The notes under the pieces were generated by a model. It did not search any database. It was given only the letters and a program-made list of their open reading frames with translations, and was not told the DNA's origin. Shown in pieces: positions 12,150 through 21,598 of a stretch of DNA of 64,000 nucleotides. Positions within the stretch are counted from its first letter, which is position 1. Each line of letters begins with the position of its first letter. This stretch comes from Clitopilus passeckerianus (lineage: Eukaryota; Basidiomycota; Agaricomycetes; Agaricales; Entolomataceae). Location of the stretch: assembly GCA_944990035.1 (NCBI GenBank), contig CALYLX010000128.1, forward strand, positions 1,488,001 to 1,552,000, in the 5' to 3' direction. Made by a program: the position numbers and the translations under genes.

Positions 12150-12618
12150 GTGGATGCTCATGTATCGTGCGATGTTGTGCTTGTTCTATACATATTAATT
12201 TTTCGACATGTTACCCATAACCTTAGTTCCCCCCACTGTGTAGGACTTAGCACGCGTCCTTATGTGGTTGTTGATTTATGGAATAGAGATGATTTATTCT
12301 GCTTTTCACATGCTTGAGACGGATGCAATGAGCGCACATTCAGCTGAAAGATGTGGGCTCCTTCGCAGAACTTGGAATTGGGGGTATCCCAAGGATTATG
12401 ACCCTGGTCAGACTGAAGTCAGATCCAGGTAGATAAACATGACATTCACCGCAAAGTAACAACAGGATTTGCAGCATCAGATGACAATATACCGATCATG
12501 CAAGAACAAGAAAAGATAGCATAGAAGATTCATTCAGAACAGTTAGCACCCAACCCACAGCCTCTGCACATTTGGGCTAGATGGCGGTCATCCAGGCTAG
12601 GACTCTCGCACATCTAGC
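12150..12618. other. Convergent intergenic region (3' ends)
   Basis: Both flanking genes end here, so it should hold their untranslated ends and terminators. No further coding potential is supported. Confidence 0.5.
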
Positions 12619-14047
12619 TCAAATCTGGAGAAACCATGCAAGAGCTCCAGATTTCCAACCAGGTCTGTCAAAATATATCAGACAAAATGCCTCAGTACAG
12701 CGAGAACAAAAGAACACATACCAAACAACAATGCCCAACTTGACAAGGCCAACTTTGGCAGCTTCATTCCTGGCCGCCTTCTTGGTATTACCTTTCCCAT
12801 TTCCATACACTTCACCATTGACCAAGACCTTGACGAACCACACCGGAGTAGTCTTAGGAGCCTTCTGTTCCTTCTCTCCTTCTTTGGTATTATCCCCCTT
12901 CTCAGAATAAACCCACTCGACCTCGCTGTCAGATTTCTGCAGGTGCTGGTTGAACAGCGCGAGGTGCCCGACAGTGGTGAGCGAGTCGACGGGAATGTTA
13001 GCTGCAGAGGAGGTCCGAAGAGGAGCCACAGTTGTGATGGGAGGTAACCCATAATGTTCCCTCATGATACCGTAGGCTTCTCTCGTGTAGGGCTTGAACA
13101 GAGGGTCGAGCCACCGCTTGACGGGTTCAAGACCTTGCTCAGTGTAGAGCCCGCCGATATAAGACTACCCGCGTCGTGACTGATGAGTACATTCAACCTA
13201 GTTGGTGGAATGGGAAGCGTACCTCAAGAAGGTCAGCTGGACAGCCGGACAACGTATGGAGATCCCGTTAGAATGAATGAGCTTCCGGTTCGAAAGGAAA
13301 TGTGATTACCTTGAATGTTGGTGGAGGCACGAAGGGTGATGGCTTGAGCCGGATGCAAGCGCAGACGCTCTGGAAGTTTGTAAATCACAGAGCTAGACTC
13401 GTCAGCATCAAAGATACGTCGTGAATACCTTGTGGGACCTACATGCTAGCGAGAGTGCTGTTCCCGACAACCATCGCACGGATTTTCTAATACCAGCATA
13501 AGCCTCGAGGCAGATGTGCGAGCAAGGGAACTCACAGTGGACGGCCCGACATGCAAATGAGGATACATCTCGTTCATCAAGCTCGTCACGCAAAGCCCAA
13601 GAACAGTGTCCCCCAGATGCTCGAACCTACCATCGAGCCAGTTGTTAACACGGAACCAGCACTAAGATAGCACCCAGGACTCACTTCTCGTTATCAGGGC
13701 TAGGGTCGTTGGGGTGATCCTCAAAGACATGAACAGGTCTGGCATGGTAGGAACGGTGCGTGAACACCTTCAACTTGATATCCTTGTCATGGATCTCGGG
13801 CAACGGAGGCAAAAGGGCGTTGTTCGGCCCAAGATCAGGTCTGACAGAGAAACACCAATCAGAGGCGTAAATAATGTGCCATATTCTAGACACCCACGTA
13901 CTTCAAAGGGATCGCCTCTGGCATGAAAGATAGCTTGATAGCAAAATTAACAAGGATGAGAGCTGGGACGATTTGGGTGGACTGCAAGCGCAGGCACTTG
14001 TGAGCAGGAGAAAAGACTCGTCGCAGCCCTGCTCGCCATATTGCCAT
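12619..14047 (-). CDS. RNase III-fold and dsRNA-binding protein, probable mitochondrial ribosomal protein mL44
   Basis: Seven exons (14047-13902, 13840-13685, 13626-13536, 13486-13443, 13392-13310, 13236-13223, 13164-12619) stay in phase, 359 residues. The leader MAIWRAGLRRVFSPAHK is basic and amphipathic, like a mitochondrial presequence. The RNase III fold shows NEKFEHLGDTVL and, across a 14-base exon, QADLLESYIGGLY, which are the two metal-binding motifs of active class I RNase III. A dsRNA-binding domain follows, with GKGNTKKAARNEAAKVGLVKLG at its second helix. Length, leader and order fit mL44 (yeast MrpL3), a mitoribosome subunit derived from RNase III. Because all acidic active-site residues are kept, a real mitochondrial endonuclease is also possible. 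The extreme C-terminus past the dsRBD is uncertain. Confidence 0.7.
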
Positions 14048-14422
14048 TGATGGACTAGGGGAGCATGAAAGTTGGACTCCGCTGTCAAGAGATAGAACTC
14101 GGAGAATCAAGCCGTTGGGTAGCAGGGAAAGTACAGGACCATCATGTGATCGAAATGAAGATTCTGTGATGACCTACACTGGCTACAGCAACATTAGTAC
14201 ACATGGAACATTGGAAGGCTGGGTGGACGTATGCTGGGGCTCGAGAATTTGCTGCATACAAGTTTACGGGCAAGGAAAGTAAGATATCTGTTCCACCGTT
14301 CAAGTTTCCAAGCGGTTGATGATTCACGTGCTCACAGAACCTGCAGATATTCAACTGGAGTGGAGATTTTGGCTCTTCGACTAGATACACAGAAAAGGTA
14401 TAGATTAGACCGGCATGTATCT

Positions 14423-14911
14423 CTATCCCCTGAGGTTGTATACAATCCTTCCATAGTACAAGCCTGTCGCAGTCGACGTAGCAGCGAGCATGGCCGGGAC
14501 CGGTCCCTTCTTGACTCGGGGAATAGAAGAAAGGAGAAGCAGGGCAGAGGCGCCTAACGAGATATATCAGCATACAGGTCATTGGGTATGCAAGATACTG
14601 AACCCACCGAGAGCTGCCTCCAGTCCGTTGGCAGTGCCTTTGCGGATGGCATCCGCAGACCAGAGGTACAGGACACCAACACTAGTAACCAACCAGCCGT
14701 CAGTACTGATACTACGGGACCGTAGAAGCTACTCACCCGACGCCTGCTACCAATGATGGGATTGAACGTGTCCTTGCGAAACCAGTAGCACCACCAACGA
14801 TGCAGAGGCCACCCATGACATATGCGGGGTATGCAGACTGCAACAATGCGGGGTAATAGTCAACAACACACGTTTACATAACTGTCAACATTGCTTGAAC
14901 GCTCTTACCAT
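14423..14911 (-). CDS. TMEM14 / UPF0136 family small membrane protein
   Basis: Four coding exons (14911-14909, 14837-14737, 14681-14608, 14553-14423) give 102 residues. The first coding exon is just the ATG, followed at once by GTAAGA. Four hydrophobic segments are packed with small residues: YVMGGLCIVGGATGF, SLVAGVGVGVLYLW, LEAALGASALLLLSS and MLAATSTATGLYYGRIVYN. This is the Gly/Ala-rich pattern of TMEM14. Vertebrate TMEM14C is an inner mitochondrial membrane protein needed for porphyrin import; transfer of that role to a fungus is inference only. Confidence 0.82.
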
Positions 14912-15330
14912 GATTATTGACTAGAGTGTGAAAGCGTAGGAGTTAACGAACGTTCAGACGTGGTGGTTGTGGTAATGGACAGATCCGGAGTAAAGAATTC
15001 AGTCGTATGAATTCCATCGCATGTCCGGCTTATGATCATAGCGATGTGTGTGAAAGATTGTGGCTGTGGAATTATTCAGTTCCGCTTAGCCATCACCTCT
15101 GTGGACAAGTCCTCCTGGTCGAGTCCAGGTCTGAACGTGTATAGGGCTTGTATGAGTGGAACCAATTTCGATCAAGTACAGGAACTCGCGATTCTTCCTA
15201 CAATAGTGAAAATACAAAATAAGGATACAGATCCATCCATAATAAACATTACAAGCAGCCTAATGGTATCATGCAGCTACTAAAAGACCATATAAGCCAA
15301 CAGTCATTAAGCTATAGGAAGAAGGGAATA
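14912..15330. other. Intergenic between minus-strand genes
   Basis: It holds the promoter side of the TMEM14-like gene and the 3' side of the PAPS reductase gene. No coding sequence is supported. Confidence 0.45.
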
Positions 15331-16154
15331 CTAACCTTCCAGATTCGCATTTTTCTTCATCGCAAAATAATCCTTGTGCAGCCCACACTCCGTCTTCTCC
15401 CTCCCAGCCCATCGTCCAGCCCTCTCATCCTGCCCCTCCTTAACCTTCGAGGTGCTATGCCAATCGCCAACACTCCTATACCCCTGATCAAGCAACTTGT
15501 TCCTCGGCACCTTGTTCTCATCGATGTGCCACTTCACCAGATCAAAGTTCCACTGGTAGAGCGGGTTCACCTTGATCACCCCTGTAGAGTCGAGTTCGAT
15601 GGGTTTGAGAGATGCACGGTCGGCGCCTTGGGATGCTCGGCGGCCTGTTATGACGGCTTTGACACCGAGTTCTGCGTAGGCACGTTGTGCAGGTTCGACC
15701 TGGGAAGGACGAAATTCGTCATATGTATTTAGTTCATAGAATTGACGGAAGCTCTCACCTTCACGAGAAAATCATACGTATCTTCATCCTTCTCCCAGAA
15801 CTTCTCCCCGTGCTTCGCCACAAAGTCCTGAACCGTTGCGCATCCTTCAGGTTTATAGACGTTCACCGGTACATTATACTTCTTCTTGACGTCCTCGACT
15901 AGCTCATAGGTCTCCGGGAAGTGATACAGGGTATCAAGGAAGATCAGAGGCGGGGGACTCGATGTGATCTTTGAAAGCATGTCGATCGCGACCAGACCAG
16001 TAAGCCCAAACGCAGTCGTTTGGAATAGCCCAGGAATATTTTCTATCGACCATTTCAGGATCTCCTCAGCAGTAGCAGTGCTTAGCTTGGCATTGATATC
16101 TGCCACCTGCTCTTGAGAGAGTGGTAGTTGCAGAAGTTGGAGTTCTGAAGTCAT
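15331..16154 (-). CDS. MET16: Phosphoadenylyl-sulfate (PAPS) reductase
   Basis: Two exons (16154-15759 and 15699-15331) join in phase to 254 residues, close to the fungal family length. The nucleotide-binding part contains TTAFGLTGLVAIDML and FLDTLYHFPET; the substrate region has ITGRRASQGADR; and the catalytic motif is present near the C-terminus as KTECGLH, whose cysteine attacks PAPS. The enzyme reduces PAPS to sulfite with thioredoxin as donor, in the cytosolic sulfate assimilation route to cysteine and methionine. A CACGTG element about 190 bases upstream (16345-16350) matches the Cbf1-type control of this gene in yeast. A second donor-like GTTAGT at the stop leaves the last few residues slightly uncertain. 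Confidence 0.93.
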
Positions 16155-16647
16155 GATAAGTGGAAGTTTACAAGGGAAGGTCGATTATGAGATGATTTTG
16201 AAAAACAAGAAATTGATCTCCCAATGTCGATTTATAGACGTTCACAGAAAATTATTGTAAGCAGGTTTTCTGCTTAGGTAGCTCTCTTGCCATAATCGCA
16301 ACGACGCGATTCTTGCTCATCGTTGCCGGAGAAATGTGTTATCACACGTGATCTTCAGTGACTGTGGAGGTTTCTACCGTAACGTAGGCGGTTTGTAAAT
16401 ATTGCTAATGCTAACGCTAAAGGTTTGGGATATATGAACAAGGGATGGGTCCTGATGATGGCTATTGTACTTGAAATTCGTTTTCCGAGCAAGCTGGTCC
16501 TCAGCTAGGTCATCTTTTGAAGGGATTAGATTACTAGTGCGTATGATATTATACATGGTTCTAGCAATGCCTGCGATAGTCTATGCAGATGTCGTTATGG
16601 CTTTATCGAGAGTCTAGGTGAACTGTGACCAAAGTTCTTTTGGAGAA
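16155..16647. other. Intergenic, PAPS reductase promoter and Rcf2 3' end
   Basis: No coding exon is supported in this stretch. Its main visible element is the CACGTG palindrome listed separately. Confidence 0.45.
16345..16350. promoter_or_regulatory. CACGTG element, possible Cbf1-type site
   Basis: The palindrome CACGTG, extended to CACGTGA, lies about 190 bases upstream of the PAPS reductase start. In yeast, Cbf1 binds TCACGTG in MET gene promoters including MET16. Position and partner gene support the reading; binding itself is inference. Confidence 0.4.
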
Positions 16648-17630
16648 TCAAGCTGAAGCTGGCAGAGCGGCACGGCCAGCCTCTATTCTCTGTCGCTCAA
16701 GGTCTTGGCGTTCCCGTTCTTGTTGCTCCAACTGAAAGCGGGCGAATCAGCTCAATTCAGTAGTGGGCTGGTGCGTTGAAAGACTTACGATATCCCGCCA
16801 CGAGTGATCACTCTGAACCTATAAAAAGAGAAGTTAGCGTCATCGGAGTGGTATGAGGAGAATGACGCTGGTAATTACCCTATCTTGGTTCTTGAATTTC
16901 TTGCTCTGAGTGAGTGCACCAGCGACGATCAGAAGGCCAATGGTAAGACCTTGAGCCCACATACGGGCTTGGACAATCTAGTAGGAGTTTATTAGAACAG
17001 AAGTCTTGAATCATCTTGAACTGAGCTCACTTTCTGCGCGGTGGTTTGGAGCCTTTACATTTGATTAGATGCCAATGCAGCATGGCGCAGGTGTATGAAC
17101 GCACCTGTCTCGTTGGATGATTGCACCTGCAAATGCAAGACTGCTGGCCCAACCGCCAAGGATAAGACTGTATTGATGCTTGTCTGCCCATTCGGCAATC
17201 CTATCCCTGGTGGATAGGTTCTCCCAGCGTTGCTCTTCTGCGAGTTCTTTCACATCAATCATACGTTTGGCCTCTCCCTCCCTGTAAAAAACGGAGTAAG
17301 TACAACTCCGAAGGCAGCAGTCAAAGTGACACATACCAGTGTTCTCTATCATACTGGTAGCCTCGGCGTTCCGCCTGGATGGTGAGTACTGGCGCAACAA
17401 CGATAACAACGCCTAGTGCTTTCAAGGACAGAGGAAGTGCTCGGTAGCCGGGATAGCGTTTATGGAGCCAGTATGACCCGCCGATCGCTGCAATCGAGCT
17501 ACCAATAGTGCCTTCAATAGCACCACGCTTGGTGGCCTCTGAGTGTCCTTGAGCCAATTCGGGGGTAATGAACTGCAGACAGTATTAGCTGAGAGCTCTG
17601 GTGCGTTGGGGAAAGTAGGCTGACCTTCAT
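16648..17630 (-). CDS. RCF2: Respiratory supercomplex factor 2 (HIG1 domain)
   Basis: Seven exons (17630-17625, 17572-17337, 17281-17105, 17052-17031, 16977-16879, 16818-16789, 16731-16648) join in phase to 217 residues. The first coding exon is only ATGAAG and the fourth is 22 bases. Hydrophobic segments are seen at TIGSSIAAIGGSYWL, LPLSLKALGVVIVVAPVL, SLILGGWASSLAFAGAII and, after QARMWAQGLTIG, LLIVAGALT. The last two form a HIG1 domain with the QxxxQAR-type motif (QKIVQARMWAQG). The tail is a charged helix. Rcf2 sits in the inner mitochondrial membrane and associates with cytochrome c oxidase and supercomplexes. Length and four-helix layout agree with the yeast protein. Confidence 0.85.
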
Positions 17631-18075
17631 TGTGGATGTTTTGGTGAATGTTTCGAAAGTGGCCCCCTGTTTCCACTTTTATATACAAATGGCATGCAAC
17701 CTTTCGCCGTGAGTGAGTCTAGACCGAGCCATGTTCGGGTGACGCCATCGGACCATTTCGTGGTTTGTGTTCGGAATCAACTTGCCGCTTACCAATGGAA
17801 GAACTGGTTCACTTGAGATGATCCTATTCCTTCCTTTCAGTCCACGGTTCTTCGCGCTCGATGGGCACAACGGTAATTCGAGTCATAGGGATTAATTATC
17901 ATTCGACACATGGACGTACAGGCATAACAGTGTAGCTACCGACTAATGTATGTACTACTAAGCGATATTGCAAAAAGACAGCGAAAAAACGTTCGATTGT
18001 ACTCAAAGCACATGATACCCTCCTACGAAGAACGGAAAATTACAGAAAATGGAACGCCTTGATATACAGAGCAAA
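17631..18075. other. Intergenic between minus-strand genes
   Basis: It contains the Rcf2 promoter and the Nup98 3' end. No supported coding or RNA gene. Confidence 0.45.
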
Positions 18076-21000
18076 CTAAAAGTGTTTCACTGTAAACGTC
18101 CATTTTCCTTCTTCCCAATCAAAGTCTTCGAAGTGGGTTTCTTTCATGTGTTTCAACCGCTTCAGGTGCTTGATTGCGAGCGGATGAGCCGAATCCTTGA
18201 TAGGTTCTCGTGTAGCCTTGTCCATCGCCCAGCAGCGGTAGAGAACGAGTTTCGCCTTGACGTTCAAACCAGAACCTGGTGGTGGCTTCTCGGCTTCGTC
18301 ACTGTCTGGGTAGACACTGCACTCCTTGTCGTCGAATCGGATAACTTCGCCGAGCAGGGCTCCAAGCTTGGGAAGCCCAGTGAGATCAACGGGTTCCATG
18401 AAATGTATCTCTCCATATCCAACACGACCGACAACCAACCCACTGAACGAGGAGAGCTCATCGAAGCCTGTCTGTTTCAACGTCGCGAGGTCAGGTTTGA
18501 CCCAATAGTCCCCTTCCTCCAAGTCGGCAGTGCCCTGTTCTGAGGCCCCGTCGACAACGTTATGTGTGCTCTGAGCTGTGAATCGGTTGGGGGTATGTTG
18601 CTTCCTCGCAGCTGGCGTGGGTGAATCCTGCACGCCTTTGGTGAAAGCTTGTGCTTCAGCTCGAGCCTCTTTTTCGCGTGCTGCGATGCTCAAAGCTGGG
18701 CTAAACACAATCTTGCCACCAGGAATACCTGGAGATCCAGACTTTCGGAATAGCTCTGTGGGTTCAATCTTCTTGTCTAAAATGACCTTCTTGACGCTCT
18801 GCCTTCCGCCACTGCCCAGCGCTGGGCTACCGTTACGCATCAGGGTGAGGGGATCGGCGGAAGACCTGCCGTCGCCGGCTCTACTGAAGGAAAGAGCATT
18901 GGGTGAGCCTGTGCTGAAACCCAATGCCGATGATCCCAAGCTCCCAGAGGTGGAAGAACCGAAGCCTCGCAGTTTTGAGTTGGCAGGTGTGTATCCCTGT
19001 ACTCGTGGCACAGGAGCTCGGATGGGGACATCAACAAAGAATCCGGCCTTCTTCTTGGAGGTTGAATCCTCCAAGCTGAGCATTCGAGGACCTGGAGGAA
19101 GCATCTCGAAGATGGCTAGATCGGACCCAATGGGCTGAGCGATCGACGCTGTGAGAGTCCCTTGACCACCTGCATTGGCAGTTGAGTTACCAAAGAGGCC
19201 TGTGTTCCCAGCTGTAGAACCAAATAGTCCAGATTGACCGGTAGATGTGGAGGTGCCTAATGTGGTTGCAGGCTTATTGCCGAACAGGCCACCTGAGAAG
19301 GGAGAGGGTTGCTGGGCACCGGGTTGTTGACCGAGAGCATTGCCAAATAAGCCACCTGAAGGGGCTGTATTGGCGGGCTGGGTGTTGCCAAATATTGACC
19401 CGGTGGTAGTAGCAGGTTTGTTTCCGAAAAGTCCACCGCTAAAGGCATTTGTCTGAGCAGGCTGTTGTTGTTGTTGTTGTTGCTGCTGCTGTGGGTTTTG
19501 GTTGTTGCCGAATATGCCTCCGCCGAATATGCCACCACTTGGATTGGTATTGGTATTATTTGTGTTACCAAAGACTTAAGAATATATTAGAACAATGTTG
19601 TTAAACAAGAAGCTATGATGCTCACGGGAGGTAGTAGCTGGCTGTTGGGCAGGTTGCTGATTCTGCTGTTGCTGGCTGTTTCCAAAGAGGCCGCCACTGA
19701 AAATCGACCCAGGTTGCTGCTGTGGCTGTTGTTGATTCTGTTGGGCGCTTCCGAATGCGCCGAAGCCAGTGTTTGCGGGCTGAGTCGTAGTGGTGCTGCC
19801 GAACAATGGCTTGGCCGGATTCTGGGCGTTATTCGCGCCTGGATGGTACATTAGGAAACACGTATTTCGTTATAAAGTTAACACTCACCAAATGCACCAA
19901 AGCCCGGCGTAGTGTTGGCCGGCGGTTGAGTGGACCCAAACAAACCCGTTGCAGGCTGTTGGTTCGGCTGCTGGTTTTGCTGCCCGAAAGTGGTTCCGCC
20001 CCCGAAGGTATTTGTGCCTGTTGCTGGAACATCTTTAGGTTCTAATGGCATGAAGCATTGTAGTGAAATTACGTACTTGTACCTCCGAAAGCACCAAAAC
20101 CACCTGGCTTGGCCGCATTGCTGCCAAAGGCGCTCGTAGCGTTGTTTCCGCCTCCAAAGATGCTAGTCGTCGGTTGTTGTTGTTGCTGCTGCTGCTGCTG
20201 TGGTTGGCCGAAGGCTCCAAAGCCCGTCGTAGGCTGAGTTTGCTGGTTTTGTTGGGGTTGCCCGAATGCACTTGTGCCGGTAGCACCGCCGCCAAATATG
20301 CTAGTAGTTGCAGGCTGGTTTGTCGTGCTCGCTGCGCCAAAGGCACCGAATCCTCCCCCTGTAGGATTTGGTCCAGTGTTCCCAAAGGTTGAAGGCTGTT
20401 GATTCTGTTGGGCAGTTTGACCAAAGAGACCAGTGGTGGTAGGTTGGGTGGAACCGAAAGCCGCAGATTGACCAAAGGTACCAGCGGTTTTGCGACCTTG
20501 GTTATAGTCTTGCAGGCGGAGTTCCTAAAGGCCAGATGAGAACGGAAGCAAATCGATGAAGCTAATTCTCCTACCTCCACAGAAATATTTTGATAAGCCG
20601 GCATGCATGATATCGATTGATACTGCAATGTAAGGCTGACATTGGAAGGATCTTTCTCTGTGTGAACTGAGTAAGGGGGGTTTGATGAGCCAGTAGTTAT
20701 CGGCTGAGGTGTTGTGCCTAAACGAGGTTAGCGATCGGTCAAAGATCTGAACAGAGAACTTACTGGTCCCTGCTGCAGCCCCGAAAGTGGACGTTGTCTT
20801 AGCAGCACCAAAAATACCTCCTCCTCCCCCACCAAAAGCACTAGTGGTATTGTTGGCAGGTTGGCCGAACAATCCAGTGCCCGTCCCCGTTGTGGTATTA
20901 TTTTGTGGTTGCCCAAATGCACCACCGCCAGTACCACCCCCAAAGGTACTCGTCCCTGTTGAAGTTCCACCTCCACCAAATGCCCCAAATCCGGTCGTCG

Positions 21001-21370
21001 GTTTCGCGCCAAACGCAGAAGTTTGGTTGTTACTGGTGTTACCAAATGCACCTGTCGTACTTGTTAATGCTTCGTGATGATATAAAAGGCGGGGTGCCAT
21101 ACCAAACCCACCACTAGTGCCTGTGTTGGTTGTACCCCCAAACATGGGATTTGCGGCAGGTTGTTGGGTATTGGTCTGACCAAATGCACCTGTACCTGTA
21201 GAACCAAAGGCTCCTTTATAGTCGGTAATGAGTCGTATCAGAGTTGAATGCCTTGACTCACCAGAGGTTCCGAATCCAGTAGACTGTCCGAAAGCAGTTG
21301 GTGGCTGCTGTTGTGGCTGCTGCTGCTGGTTGTTGTTACTTCCCCACGTGGAGGTTACGCCTCCGAACAT
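18076..21370 (-). CDS. NUP98: Nucleoporin Nup98 (Nup145N/Nup116 type)
   Basis: Eight exons (21370-21262, 21213-21103, 21051-20764, 20717-20575, 20524-20077, 20023-19889, 19838-19626, 19574-18076) join in phase to 981 residues. FG and GLFG repeats with Gln/Asn-rich spacers fill most of the first 640 residues. They are interrupted near residues 205-230 by a GLEBS motif, EELRLQDYNQGRK, which binds Gle2/Rae1. The last 140 residues form the autoproteolytic domain (YWVKPDLATLKQ, LVVGRVGYGEIHFMEPVDL). Nup98 makes the permeability barrier of the nuclear pore. The protein stops at VKHF, exactly where the family normally cleaves HF|S to release Nup96, so Nup96 must come from another gene here. Confidence 0.94.
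19464..19495. repeat. CAA/CAG triplet run in Nup98
   Basis: A triplet run on the minus strand encodes a Gln tract between GLFG repeats. A similar run lies near 20176-20201. These are ordinary low-complexity coding repeats. Confidence 0.7.
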
Positions 21371-21598
21371 GTTTACCGTGTTCTAAGAAGTCAGAGGAGG
21401 ACTCAGCAGGGCTTTTCGTGGAGATCGTCGCGATGGCCGTGAGCCTGCTCAACGCGCACAGGTGCTGCCACAAAGGATTTCGAACACCGCTTTCCACGGT
21501 CCCGTGATGGGATCAATGAAGCACGTGCCAGATTTTTTTGAAGATGCGCTCAAGGTCGGGCTGAACGACGGCGACTGCAACTTATCCACTCTACAAAC
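21371..21598. promoter_or_regulatory. Shared divergent promoter, Nup98 and RPA135
   Basis: Only 228 bases separate two oppositely directed start codons. A CACGTG palindrome occurs near 21522. The short distance implies common or overlapping control of a pore protein and a polymerase I subunit. Confidence 0.5.

Noticed and set aside
15271..15732. 153-codon plus-strand frame
   Set aside because: Antisense to the PAPS reductase second exon, which is clearly coding.
18578..19138. 186-codon plus-strand frame inside Nup98
   Set aside because: Antisense of the low-complexity part of Nup98, with no independent features.
19464..20201. Tandem triplet repeats as a possible CRISPR or satellite
   Set aside because: Units are codons within a Gln-rich reading frame, with no unique spacers and no flanking leader.
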